The position numbers were made by a program, and so were the translations under genes. A stretch of DNA of 64,000 nucleotides, from positions 434,001 to 498,000 of the forward strand of contig JAOALB010000001.1 of NCBI GenBank assembly GCA_025331125.1. Reading direction: 5' to 3'. Source of the DNA: Mycogone perniciosa (taxonomy: Eukaryota > Ascomycota > Sordariomycetes > Hypocreales > Hypocreaceae). How positions within the stretch are numbered: the stretch's first letter is position 1; the number at the start of each line of letters is the position of its first letter. Under the pieces are notes generated by a model. The model was given only the letters and a program-made list of their open reading frames with translations. It did not search any database and had not been told where the DNA came from. Of the stretch, positions 12,609-24,200 are shown in pieces.

Positions 12609-14797
12609 ATGAGATTCACTATCAATTTCTCAGAGAAAAAGGAGAGCGTCGTCAAGGCTTTCCGGACTGACCCAAATATCAACAGGGTCAAGAGCTGGGT
12701 TGACCCCGTCTCTCGTCGCCTCCCGTCAGCTACTGCTGAGTATCTGCTTGACAAGCTTCCGATACTACAGTGGCTTCCTAGTTATAATCCTCAATGGCTT
12801 CTCAACGACTTCATTGCCGGCATCACTGTTGGTGTCATGTTTGTGCCGCAGGGGCTTGCATACGCGAAGATAGCTACCATTCCACTAGCCAATGGCTTGT
12901 ATTCTAGCTGGCTGCCCTCTCTCCTCTATGTCTTCCTCGGAACATCAAAAGGTATGCCTGTCTCTGTTATGACTTGGTAGCTAGTTCTTTACCGAGAAAA
13001 GTGCGTACAGAGGAAGCTAACATGGCCCCCCCTGAACAGAAATCTCAACCGGTCCAACTTCTGTTATGGGTCTTTTAACGGCAGAAGCCGTGTCCTCCTT
13101 ATCAGCAGAGGGCTATAAACCAGCCCAAATTGCGTCAGCTCTGGCGTTCATGTCTGGAATATATGCCCTAGCCGTTGGCATCCTCAAACTTGGCTGGCTT
13201 CTCGACTTCGTTTCTGGGCCAGTCCTTACAGGATGGATTTCTGCTGTTGCACTTGTTATCCTTCTCGGCCAGGTTGGATCCCTTGTTGGCCTTACGGTCG
13301 GCAGTAGCACCATAGAGATTATCGGCGGCGTCCTTGGCAACCTCAACAAGATTCGACCATGGACTTTGTGCATCGGCTTCACCAGCATCGCAATGCTCTG
13401 GTTATTTGAAGTGACCACGAAGAACTCCAAGAACAAGTACATCAAATTCATTGGCACGAGCCGAACCGTTTTTGTTCTTGTCATCTACACCCTTACCTCC
13501 TACCTTGTGAACAGGAACCGTGATCCGAACAATTACATGTGGGATGTCTCAGCTGTTAGCACCCACGGCCTCATTCCCCCAAAGCCTCACGACAGTGCGC
13601 TCCTCTCCAAGGTTGTTGCTTCCAGTTTCGCACCATTTATCGCCATGTCAGTGGAGCATCTGGGTGTCGGGAGGGCGTTTGGTCTGAGGAACAGCTACAA
13701 CATCGACAAGAGCCAAGAGCTCGTCTTCCTGGGCGCAACTAACATGGTCAACTCTCTTTTCGCGGCGATGCCAGTGGGGGGTGCGATGTCGAGGACGGCG
13801 GTCAACTCAAGCGCTGGGTGTCGGAGTCCCCTCAACTTCCTCTTCACAGCCGGATTCGTTCTCCTCGTCATCTTCGAGATATCTCCTGCACTGTATTGGA
13901 TCCCAAAGGCCTGCCTTGCCGCTATCATCGTACGTCAACCCCCTTCTCTGATTATAACTATATGCTAATTCGTCTCGATAACAGATCATGGCTGTTGTTC
14001 ATCTGGTTTCCTCGCCCCGTCTTTTTTACCGGTATTACAGGATCTCCTTCATCGACTTTCTCGGATCCATGGTTGGCTTTTGGGTGACCCTTTTCACCTC
14101 AACAGAGATTGGTCTGGCCGCTGCTGTTGGCTTCAGCCTAGTCTACACAGCTATCCGATTGGCGTTCCCGCGTTGGGTCGGTTTAAGCCATGCCGAAACT
14201 GAGCAGACGCACTGGGATGCCCAGTTAGCCTACTCGAAGAATCGCCTGCAGAACTCAGAGATAGACGTGCCCCCTGAGGCATACCTGGTCCGCTTCACCA
14301 CCGATATCCTATTCCCCAACGCCGAGCGAATCAAGAGCTGGATTGTGGAAGACGTCAAAGTCCGCTATAATCCGCCTTCGGACGCAGTTCAGGACATCAA
14401 CTCGAAGAACCGCAACTGGAATGACTCTACCCACAAGAAAACCCTCAGAATCCGCCACAGAAAGAGCATCACGCCCATCTCAACCGACATGACGCCTCTC
14501 CGCTATATAGTTTTAGACTTTGGAATGGTTTCATTCATCGACACTACGGGCGTTTTGTCCTTGGTTGAGTTGAAAATGGAGCTGCGCCGGTATCTGGGTA
14601 AGGATTTGCAATTCCGCTTTGTTGGCATGGTCGAGCCAGTCCGTGAGCGGTTCACCCGCTCTGAGTGGGAGTTTTCCCGCGAGGGAGAACCAAGAACCGC
14701 AACCGAAGATGTCATCTACTCATCCCTGGAGGTTGCGCTCTTGCACCGGGAAGGCGATGAGAAGCTTGAGTTTGTTGAGAAAAAGACGGATGTTTAA
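12609..14797 (+). CDS. SulP-family sulfate permease with C-terminal STAS domain
   Basis: Exons 12609-12951, 13040-13929 and 13985-14797, 681 aa. The first join restores the SulP signature GTSKEISTGPTSV near residue 115. The membrane domain has IAGITVGVMFVPQGLAYAKIA in the first transmembrane pair, and later FAAMPVGGAMSRTAVN. The cytoplasmic STAS domain (about 490-660) contains LDFGMVSFIDTTGVLSL, with the serine/threonine-rich loop typical of anti-sigma-antagonist-like folds. SulP proteins in fungi are high-affinity sulfate importers of the plasma membrane, usually induced by sulfur starvation; some SulP relatives elsewhere also move oxalate or bicarbonate. Length fits the shorter fungal members. 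Substrate sulfate is the default family assignment, not proven here. Confidence 0.93.
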
Positions 14798-16640
14798 ATA
14801 ACTCTGTTACTTGTATATGTTACGTGTTACGACTGATTGGGAATCTTAATGATGACAATATGGGATTTCAATGCGGAAATTTTGAGAGAGCTGTTATGGA
14901 TTGGAAATCTCAGAGGAGTTTGGGCTTGGGACTTTGGGCAATGAGACATAACAGATACTGCATGAATCTATGACTTTCTAGATGGATGATGGAATGACTA
15001 CATTCGGGACTACCCTGAATTACTTGTTACTTTGGGTGATGATACAGGCTATTTTCTTCAAAATAATCTGGTCAGTGAGAACTGTGAGTGTTCAGGGGCA
15101 ATTTGCAGATGGGAGGGCTGATGGCCATCCCTAGAGTTGTGAATTCCTGCGTATGATGCCAATCTATGACCGCTGGCCCATAATAGGCATAGGGGTTTCC
15201 TCTGATGGTTGTATTACCTGGCGCATGATCGAAGTCCCTACTCCGCACTCTTCCCCAACCTTGATCGAAACACGGCATTCACACTCGGATAACTTGTCTT
15301 CAACAAAAACACTTTCTCCTAATTACCCCGTGGCTGATCAACTATTGTCTCGTGACACAAGATACGATGATTCCCGTTGGCGGTCCAACTTTAGTGGTTT
15401 CTGTGTGCTTATCCTTTCATCCTTCCCCCTCGTCTAGCTTCAGCCCGGACGTATTTCGGCATCCTGAGTGGTGTCAAGGATGGGTGTGTGAAACGTGTGA
15501 ATGCGTGGCCCATGGGGTGGTTAGTGTGGGCGTGGCAAAGAAGTGATGGGCGAGTTTAGGCCCTGTTTCCCCTCTCTTTGGCGAGGGAAGGGTAGAATTC
15601 GGTAGATCGATACGAAGGGAGGGATCCCGGGATATGGGGAACTTGCTGATGCGCACTTACGGTAGTTCCAAGGCGGAGCAAACTAGTGAGTAAGGACTGA
15701 AGCAAGATGGTGGGGATGACGGAGGCCTTTTGCGTGTTCTTGGGGTCTGATGTACGGAGTATGATGTGTAGGTGGATTGTTGGGTAGTCTGGGGGTTACC
15801 ACTGCAGGGGGTCATGGCCTCCGTCAACCCAAGGAAAGGGGAGCACTGATATGTGTTATGTTGAGAATGCAGTGTTGTTGGGGAATCTCTCTTGTAGTTG
15901 CATTAGATCTTGGGATGATATCTTTGGATCTCCTTGTTCATGTATTTGTTGAGACGCTGTGGTATTCTCCTCACTTTGACTTTCCTGCCGCTTGATTGCC
16001 GAGGGCTCTCGGAGAGCCCTCGGAGAGCCAACACCGAAATTGATTGAGCCCGTTTACGTGAGGTTGTTCTCCAGAGTATGGCTCTTTTCATGATCGATAG
16101 TATGAATGCATCGGCATTCGGAATGAGGCTCGGACGTGTACGATGCCCGCCTCGCACGGAGTGATGAGAAACCCGAAACCTGTTCGTCCAAAGTACATAT
16201 GAGCATCATAATATAAAGCAATAGAGGTTGCGCCCCGTAGATACCGAGGGTAAAACTTTTGTGGGGGCTCTTATTGAAGTGATGCTGTGAATTGGGAGTC
16301 TACAAGACAAAGGGGATACCCCACTCATAGCGACCAGGGGCTTCCCCTTTTGGATGGTGAGGAAATATCGTCTTCGAGCAACAGTATCGATGGATTGAGA
16401 TCGAATGTCAATACCTCGCCAGCGACACCGTTTGCAATAAAGTTGGAGCGAGCGTGACCCGAATACCGCAGCACCTGAGCATAACCAGCTACTAATTCTT
16501 GGTTGTGATGAATCCCACAGGGGGAAGGACATTATTCGAGTCATTGATAGTTGCTCAAGCCAGTAGATCTTGACTGCTTTCACGCCAACATCGCCACGAT
16601 GTCTCGTCTCGAAATAACAAATTGACAACACGACAATACC
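14798..16640. other. Intergenic spacer downstream of sulfate permease
   Basis: No gene is supported. A 141-codon minus ORF (16206-16631) has no recognisable domain and overlaps the approach to a decayed helicase on the other strand. One TACGGAGTA lies at 15753, and a perfect hairpin at 16001-16021 is listed separately. Confidence 0.55.
16001..16021. repeat. Perfect hairpin, 10-bp arms and 1-nt loop
   Basis: GAGGGCTCTC, one G, then GAGAGCCCTC. The right arm is followed directly by another GGAGAGCC, giving a partial third copy. It could be a terminator-like structure or the end of an old transposon; nothing decides. Confidence 0.7.
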
Positions 16641-17334
16641 GTCTACGGCAACACTCTCCTGGTATGCCTCATTGCCGGCGATGAGGGCAACGCTGTAAAC
16701 TGGTTTGCCGAGGATTCTAAGATCTCGGCCTTGTCATTCTTCCGGACAATAGGATAGCCCATTTACCGTCTTCGGACGCAACTTCGGATAGCCAGGGGCC
16801 CATTCAACTTTTGTCATAGCCAGGTCTATAAAGACCTTCCCTTTAGATATAGCCCCAGCAGCGATATCAGCCTGCCTTAACATACTATCGGCCGGGTATT
16901 GGAGTCATTGTGCAAGCCAAATATCCTGGTATTCAGCCACCGCCGCCCGGGAACTTATAGGAGCTTTAGGTTCATTATAACGGCGCAAAGGTCTTTATCG
17001 ACACCATCACCAAGTCGAGACGAAGCCCTGAACAAGTCAAGATCGCGCTCAACTTCCTCGCTGACTTCGTCAAAACCGCCAAAGTGGACCCTACCGAGAT
17101 CTCAATTATCCTGTTCTATCGGGCGAACTTCGATATGCTTAACTCCATGCTAAAGAAGCCCAAGTACAGGGCCAAGAAAGCAAGATCTCGGTGCTCATTA
17201 TGGGTACTAATAACCCCAATCCCAGCTACACCGCAAACAGAAATCTCCTCAATATTTCTCTCAGACGACACTATGTACGCATCAAAATGCTGAAGAACGT
17301 CCGCAAGACGATCCTCGAGACAGCAGATTGTTGA
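16641..17334 (+). pseudogene. Decayed SF1 (UPF1/NAM7-like) RNA/DNA helicase fragment
   Basis: Three collinear blocks read as the C-terminal half of a fungal SF1 helicase. At 16641-16875, one frame holds LIAGDEGNAVNWFAEDSKIS and, after an in-frame TAG, RLRTQLRIARGPFNFCH and VYKDLPF. At about 16895-17165, one frame with two more stops holds VQAKYPGIQPPPPG and then SRRSPEQVKIALNFL. At about 17170-17334, in another frame, QGQESKISVLIMGTNN (motif V, usual form FQGxE) precedes LLNISLRR (motif VI region). The stretch that should lie between the second and third blocks is missing, with a frame change. No Walker A region was found upstream. Three stops, a deletion and a frameshift make it a pseudogene. 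Family assignment is from motif order remembered from MOV10/UPF1-type proteins. Confidence 0.75.
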
Positions 17335-18263
17335 TAGAGCCTGGAGGGGAGTTAATAGTGAAGCAAGGTGTATTGTGCGAAACCCCACATGACCATAGAC
17401 CGAAAGACGGTACACACTACTGCTACGATGTATATGCCTCCGGTCGGGGGTGCAATTCCACTTGGCAACGGATCCATCGGACTGAGAGAAAGTCAATGGA
17501 TGATCATGTATTCACCACACCCCATAAAGGTATATACCGATCACAAGGGGATCATTGACTCCATGGCAAACATATATACCTGCTGACTACATATGAGCCA
17601 CGCCACACACGCTTGTCTATTATTCGCTGCCCATGGTAGAAGGTAGTATAATCAAAACGTTTGAATCGAGACGGAGGGCAAGATGATAGATCCGTACTTC
17701 GTAGTAGCATCGTATATCGTAGTATAGCACGGTGTACAATCCACACAGCCCACTAAATGGGTGGGCGACACGGGTGGCTTGCTTAAGTGTGTCACGACGA
17801 GGAATGGAGCAGCGATCAATTAGTGAAGCAAGCTTGACGTTTAACGTTGTTGCGGCTCCTGGCAATACAGTTGAATCTGGTGAGAGGAAAGCTTGAGTTG
17901 CCAGCATGGCCATTGGCCAACCCAAGATGCAGACTGCCTATATCGGCACTATAATGCCGTGAAAGATATATTAGTAGATAGTCACGCATAATTGGGGAGT
18001 GCGACCGGCTAAATCATCAAATTTGTCACTCTATAGTTGAGATAGCCGTAAACATTAAAACGTCTTATACTCGGCGTGAATGTCATGTTTCGTCCTGGCA
18101 AAGCCGTCACGAGCCCAGATGCATGATATTTCGTTACAATAACCTTCATTTCCATAAACTAAACAAACAAATCTACATCCATACTTACAAATCCTGACAT
18201 TCCCCCATATCCATCGTTGTGTAAGAAAGCAAAAATTCTCTGTGCCCGACATCTCATCCTTAT
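17335..18263. other. Intergenic spacer downstream of the giant gene
   Basis: No gene is supported. It contains TACTTCGTA at 17695 and the probable 3' UTR of the minus-strand giant gene next to 18263. Confidence 0.55.
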
Positions 18264-21200
18264 TCACTCTTCGACTTCTGTCTCGTACTCTTCTTCTGAC
18301 TCTTGAGTCTCTTCCGCAGCAACACCATCAGGCATAGCTTCATCCGTGTTTTTTGCAGGCTCTCTTCGAATGAAGAAGGGATGGTTCTCCAGTACAGTAC
18401 GTCCCATACAGATGTACCCCATGGGCGTATGAAGAACATCATGCGTTTTTCGTCGGAGACCAAGCCACTCCATGACAAAGTCTGCAAGTCGCTGTCCTGA
18501 AAGCCCACCGGACAGCTTCTTCGCGGATCCGCCGTTGAGGCTACTTCCTGGCTCTGTGACGCTACCGATATAACCTGCTACAGAAGACCACTCATCAAAA
18601 TCAACATAAAGCCTGCCAGCTAATATGCCGAGCTCAACCTTGAACCAATCTGGGAACTTGTGATTGGCAGGTAGAGGCGGCAATGTATAGTACCGGAGCT
18701 CGTTGAATGGCAGCATCGCTTTAGTGACAGGAGCCGCATACGCGATAAGGTGTACCGCAGGCTTGTCGAATTTGGCAGAAATACGAAGTATTGGTATCAA
18801 TCTCTCGACCTCCTCAGAAATGATAACAATTGCTGTCTTGGTAGTGGAGCTCCAGAGAATCCACTCCACGGGGCGCTGTGTGTGTGCCACTTCTGTTAGC
18901 CGAGTTCAAAATAATACTGGTTGAATGAGACTTACCAAAAAGTTGTCAGCAGCCACTTGATCACCTTTGGGGAGCCTCACAGTTCGAGAGAACTCTTTGG
19001 AGACAAAGAATATGGATCCGGTGCTGCGTACTCCAAACCTTTTGCCTACCTCTGTTCTTGCAATGTAGTCGAATGCATGCTCAATTGCGGCGCTTTTTGG
19101 TGCGATCACGCCGGTGTCCGTAAAATCCAATATGTCCATATGCAACCCTGGGAAGCCCAGTGCCCCATACTTTATCGGTCGCTGCACTTCTCGTACACTT
19201 TCAAGCTGTAACTCAACCTCGCGTTCCTGTTCCACCTCACCCAAGGCCTCCACCTGAACAAGACTGAGATGGTGATTGGAATGTGCCAGTTTGTCAGCAT
19301 AGTCTTGGAGTTGAGGGACACACATGCGCCCTAGGGAACGTCCCGATAAGCCCACAGATTGATCACCGTACAGTTGTTCCAAACTCAAGTGCTCTGGTTG
19401 TTGCAAGACACTGAGAAGTTTAGACTTGCTAAAGTCGCTGGTCAAGAAATCAGGATGCCGATTCAATGCATTCGTACGCCTGCAAAAGTCCAAGCCTTGT
19501 GCAATATACAGTCCATGTATATCCTCATTAGTACGACAGGTTTGTTCCAATAGCCAGGAAACAACATGTGAAGAGTCAATTCTCTCCTCGGGGGAAACAC
19601 CGCAGACATCCCGTATACTCTGGTCAACTTCCGGTGGTGCGAAGAATGTGACTGATTGGGTTGTACGCAGCTGACGAAGGCGCATTGCCGCTATAAAACA
19701 CAGTTAGCATTTTATCCATGACTATATTAAGAAGTGATACAAGAACGATGTAAAAAAAGAACTGGGATGCAAGTGGTACTTGCCTTGCACTGTGTAGTCC
19801 TTGGTTTGCTTCAAGGCGAGCGTCAGGGCTCCACGTGCCTGTTCTGGCAGCTTCAAGTCAACTCCCCTTGTGTGAGCTTCGTCCAGATAGACGAGACATT
19901 TGCTCAGATCACTGGCGAATGGAGTTGTCAATAGTGGAGCGTCCGCCTTGATCCCACCTCGATACAGCACCCAGGCACGATTGTCACTTCGAAAATACAC
20001 TGCAGCTTTGGCATCATGGTCTACCTTAAGCCATAACTTTGCCAGAGATCTGTTATCCAGTTCGAGAATGTATGCGCCCGCATCGATGAATATGCGCACC
20101 TTCTGACGATTCAGCTCTTTCAGAAGCCCCTTTTCGTTGAGACGTTTGCCTTCCGAGTTTGCGGCCACCTGATAGCCACTGCTCCGGGGCTGAAGGAGGT
20201 ATGAGAGCACCTCGGCACTTGTTTGGCGTAGACTAGGAAGGTCATCCTGTTCAATTGTCAAGGGTAGAATGATACGGTTATCGTTCGTTCCGCTAAACCC
20301 AGTAGTTTTGGCTGCGCCTTTAGAAAGCAGGGGAATATCCCACGCGGATGCCTGCAACTTCACACTGAACTGCCTTGCATGCGCAGGGAAGACAAAGTTG
20401 TTCAAATAATGGTCAAGAACGATACGACTCTTCCGCAAGTGCCTAAATAGATCGTGCATCTGACCTTCATCATCCGCGTTGATCACGCTGAAGTCGTTTA
20501 ATCCTGGTGGTAGACAAGACTCTGACGTCCACCTCTCGTAATGGGAGGCTGGGTCTTCTGAAGTCAGAACACGTTGAAGTCCCTGGCGGAATTGCTGATA
20601 AGTGAGCCCTGCGTAGTAAAATGAGAGACAGGTGAACGTTATTGCCACATCAACGTGACCAAACTCGGCTAATTCTGAAGGCATGCCCTTCGCCTCAAAT
20701 GGCACTGCAACAGGGTGACGGCTGGGATGCAAGCCGTACTGAACGTTCCATCTCTTCCCAAGACAGAGGATTAGAATTCTGTTTATAATAAGCCCTCGAA
20801 CAAGGAGAAGCTTCTTAGCTGCGGATTCTTGGTGAGTATAAGCAGCAACTGCCTTGTTAAACAAGCCAGCATCAAATTTCTCATCGGAGAGGACTTTGTA
20901 GATGATCTGTCGTTGGGTGTTCCCAGTGATCGGGTTAGCTGTACGGAGAAAGGGCACTTTGCCGGCGCAGATGTCATCGAGCAGGCAGGTATGTAATTCA
21001 TCTTCGACGTCGACCTTGAGGAACTGCAACATGGGAAACCAGCCAGGCTGCGCTAAAATCTCCAGGCTCTTGGGGAATTTCTCTTGCAGCTCCGGTATGT
21101 GTTGTGCGACTAGAGCGAGTAGTCCTTGTGTGACTTGCCACCTAAAGGGGTGACCATCGACCGGCATCTCAGCTCCACTCGGATAATTGAGTTGCGTCTT

Positions 21201-24200
21201 GACAGATAGTGTAAAGTCGGATTCATCAAGCACGTCACGACAGTTGGTGTCAAGCCAAGTTTGGAATCCGATCATGGTGCCTGCTTCGTCCAGTTTGTTG
21301 TCGGCAACACGCTGCAAACCGCTCAGCTTATAGGAGAGGATATGGTCGTGACAAGTGAGGAGTAGACCGTTCGCATCACGGAGGCCCTGATGCAACTGTG
21401 CGTATAGATTAAGCATGTCGCTCCTCGTGGGCGTCTGACGTGAAAATGGAATATGTAGAATATCCCTCCCCACGAGCCCACCCAGTCGCAATTGTGTAAT
21501 CTGTGCTGTCTGTGTGAGCAGTGCCTTGGGCACTACAAGGCGGAAGAGATTGTTCCCATCCGCCAGTATCGCTGCCACCATGGGCATAATACAAGATGTT
21601 TTGCCTACATTTACGTTAGCTTTGTTCCTGCCATACACACCCGCAGAATGCCTATCCTGCCACTTCCAATCACATACCTTTGCCCATATTCAACTGCAGC
21701 ACAGTGTTCTTTCGTGACGTCGGCTTTATTAAGGCCTTTGCTACATCCACTTGTTCGGCACGGATGAGAAGGTTGCTGTCGATCTCAAGTAGCAGCCAGT
21801 CAGGCTGCTCAAGAGGGTCCCAATTCTCATGCCCTAATAAGTTGCGTAGCTCTTCATCAATGGACCGTTCGTCTCTGCATAATAAAGCGTGTTTGATGCG
21901 CTCCAATTGCTGTAGCCTTGTGATGGCAAGGCCATAAGACACTAGTGCCTCTTTCATTCCAACGCCGTATTTATGGCCAGATCGCGATCTCAAGAGTTGG
22001 AGCATCTCCGTCGTGTTAACACTGGGCCACATGGTACCTGGTGTCAGCCATTCGAAACGAGAGTCGTTGGCACCGAGAGCAGCGACCAGGAACTGGAGAT
22101 GGGAATTGACGAGGATCCGCGCTTCAGCGATTTCCTTCACAACGATGTAAAGCTCAGGCCGTGTAGTTTCGTGATTCAGTGGTTGCATTCGATTTGTCTT
22201 CTTCAAAGCCTCCAAACTCTTGAGGAGATCCTCGCCATATGATTTGCGTATGGCGTTGGAAGTTGCGGCAAAGCGCTTCACGATCCTCTCGAGTTTAGCA
22301 ACTTCTGGTTCGAGTTGCTGCCTATTTCTTTGGGGGATTGTTTGGGGTAACAGATCAGGCTGTGTTGGTATTAATGGAGCGGCTCTCGGGAGCTCAATCT
22401 CGCGGCAAGCCTTCACCACAAGGTCCAAATGAATTGACGGAATGACTCTTTCATGCCCCCCTCCGATAAAAAGTGGTTCATTCTTCACCCACTTCTCCGG
22501 GCGTGAGGTAACGCGTGGACCACGTTGGAGATCAATAATATGTTGGACCTGGCTAATATAGACGGCAAGCTCGTCATTCTGCTGCCTACGGATCCAATCA
22601 ACCCGAATAGTTTCCAATGCTAGGGGAATATCAATCAGAGCGGGCTGCCAGGATTCATCCCACTCAATGCTAGGAGAACCGGGCCACTGCTTCAGAAAAT
22701 GTTTGGCTAGTTTCCTGCCTTCTTCTTCGCATAATATTTTGTGGCGACTGGATTGTGAGCTCTTAGTTCTTCCATTATTCGATTGGCCGACAGTATGGTA
22801 GGCTAAGGCGATTTGTTTTTCCAAAATTTCTATAGACGGCTGTCCCCTCGATTCAAAGTCCCGAAAGCTAGGATGCGCCGGTGGTTGTATTGCCTTGAGC
22901 TCATCCACACATGCAAAGGCGACTAGCGATGTTAGGAGATCCATGTTAGAATCTGGAGCAAATGCTAGAAGGCCGAGACAGAAAATTGACAAGGCTTTGT
23001 CCTCTGCATTTCGGCAATAGTTGACAAGATCTCCCCATTTTTGATTGATGGGCTCTTCAATCTGATTGATCAAAGGCTCCTTATTTGGCAAGGGATTGAA
23101 GTCATGAAAGCCACCAATAAGGTCCCATGAATTCAGCGTCGACTCCAGATCAATTGCAATATGAACCCCATTCGAGGATGTAAGGATCTGACGAACAATC
23201 TGGTAGACGTTGGTGGCCCTTTCGGAAGTCTTCCGGTCGCGGGGTCTGTACACAACGGTTCTAGCAATTTCCATGTTTGCGTCTAGGATTGGATGTTCAT
23301 ATAGCCCACGGCGAACCTGTGCACGATGGAGAAGATGATTTGGTCCATCAACATCTTCCATGGCCATGCCAGAGAATTTAGCCAAGTTATAGGACCGTTT
23401 CTCGATTGCCTGAGTCAAAATATCGAAGGCGTCATGCTGTATAGTAGTCGTTAAGTCTTCGTTCCATGCTACTTTCTGTAAACGTTGGAGACCGGGTGGG
23501 TAATACTCTCGTCGAGGAATCAGCTCTGCCAAATTGTCCAGAATTGAGTGAACAGAGGCAAGAGGTGCCCATGGTTGAGCTGCACCAGATTGAAGGATTT
23601 TGAAGGCCTCCTCTGTGCCTGTACGGCCAGTAAGGATATCAGGAAGACAGAATGATGTGATGGCATGGCACAGGGCTTTGAAGTACAGGAGACGCGGCTC
23701 GGGAGGCGACGAAATCCTTCCCAAGACATCATCAATCTCAAACTTTCCATATTCGACAGAACTAGTAAACCGGATGGAGACATGAATACCGCGACGCTGC
23801 CAGGTCGTGGCACCCAGGGGGATAATGACACTCCTCCTTTGTGGGTTGGCAGTGTCTCGTAGCACAATCTTGCTATCAAGACCATACCAGGTTCCGGCGT
23901 CCTGGTTTGGGTCAATCTCCGCCTTCAGCACGGGGCAATGGAGAAGCCCGCCTCTGTCCACAAAAAATGAGAGTTCCATATGTCGGAGCTCAACATATAG
24001 CTTACCCTTGATACCTTTAGACTGATATACAGTCAGCTTCTGCGGTAGTTCGAAATGTTGGAACATGTCCGCGACCTGATTAAATTCGCTTGACTGAGGG
24101 TCAACTAGTCGGACATTTCCACCACGCTCCGCGTATCTCTGTGGCACATTTATGAACCAATCTCGTGGCCGCGTTTTCCAAAACGTGGGAGCACGGCGTA

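Noticed and set aside
16206..16631. 141-codon minus-strand ORF
   Set aside because: No recognisable family; the adjacent DNA on the other strand is a decayed helicase, so an open frame here is not convincing.
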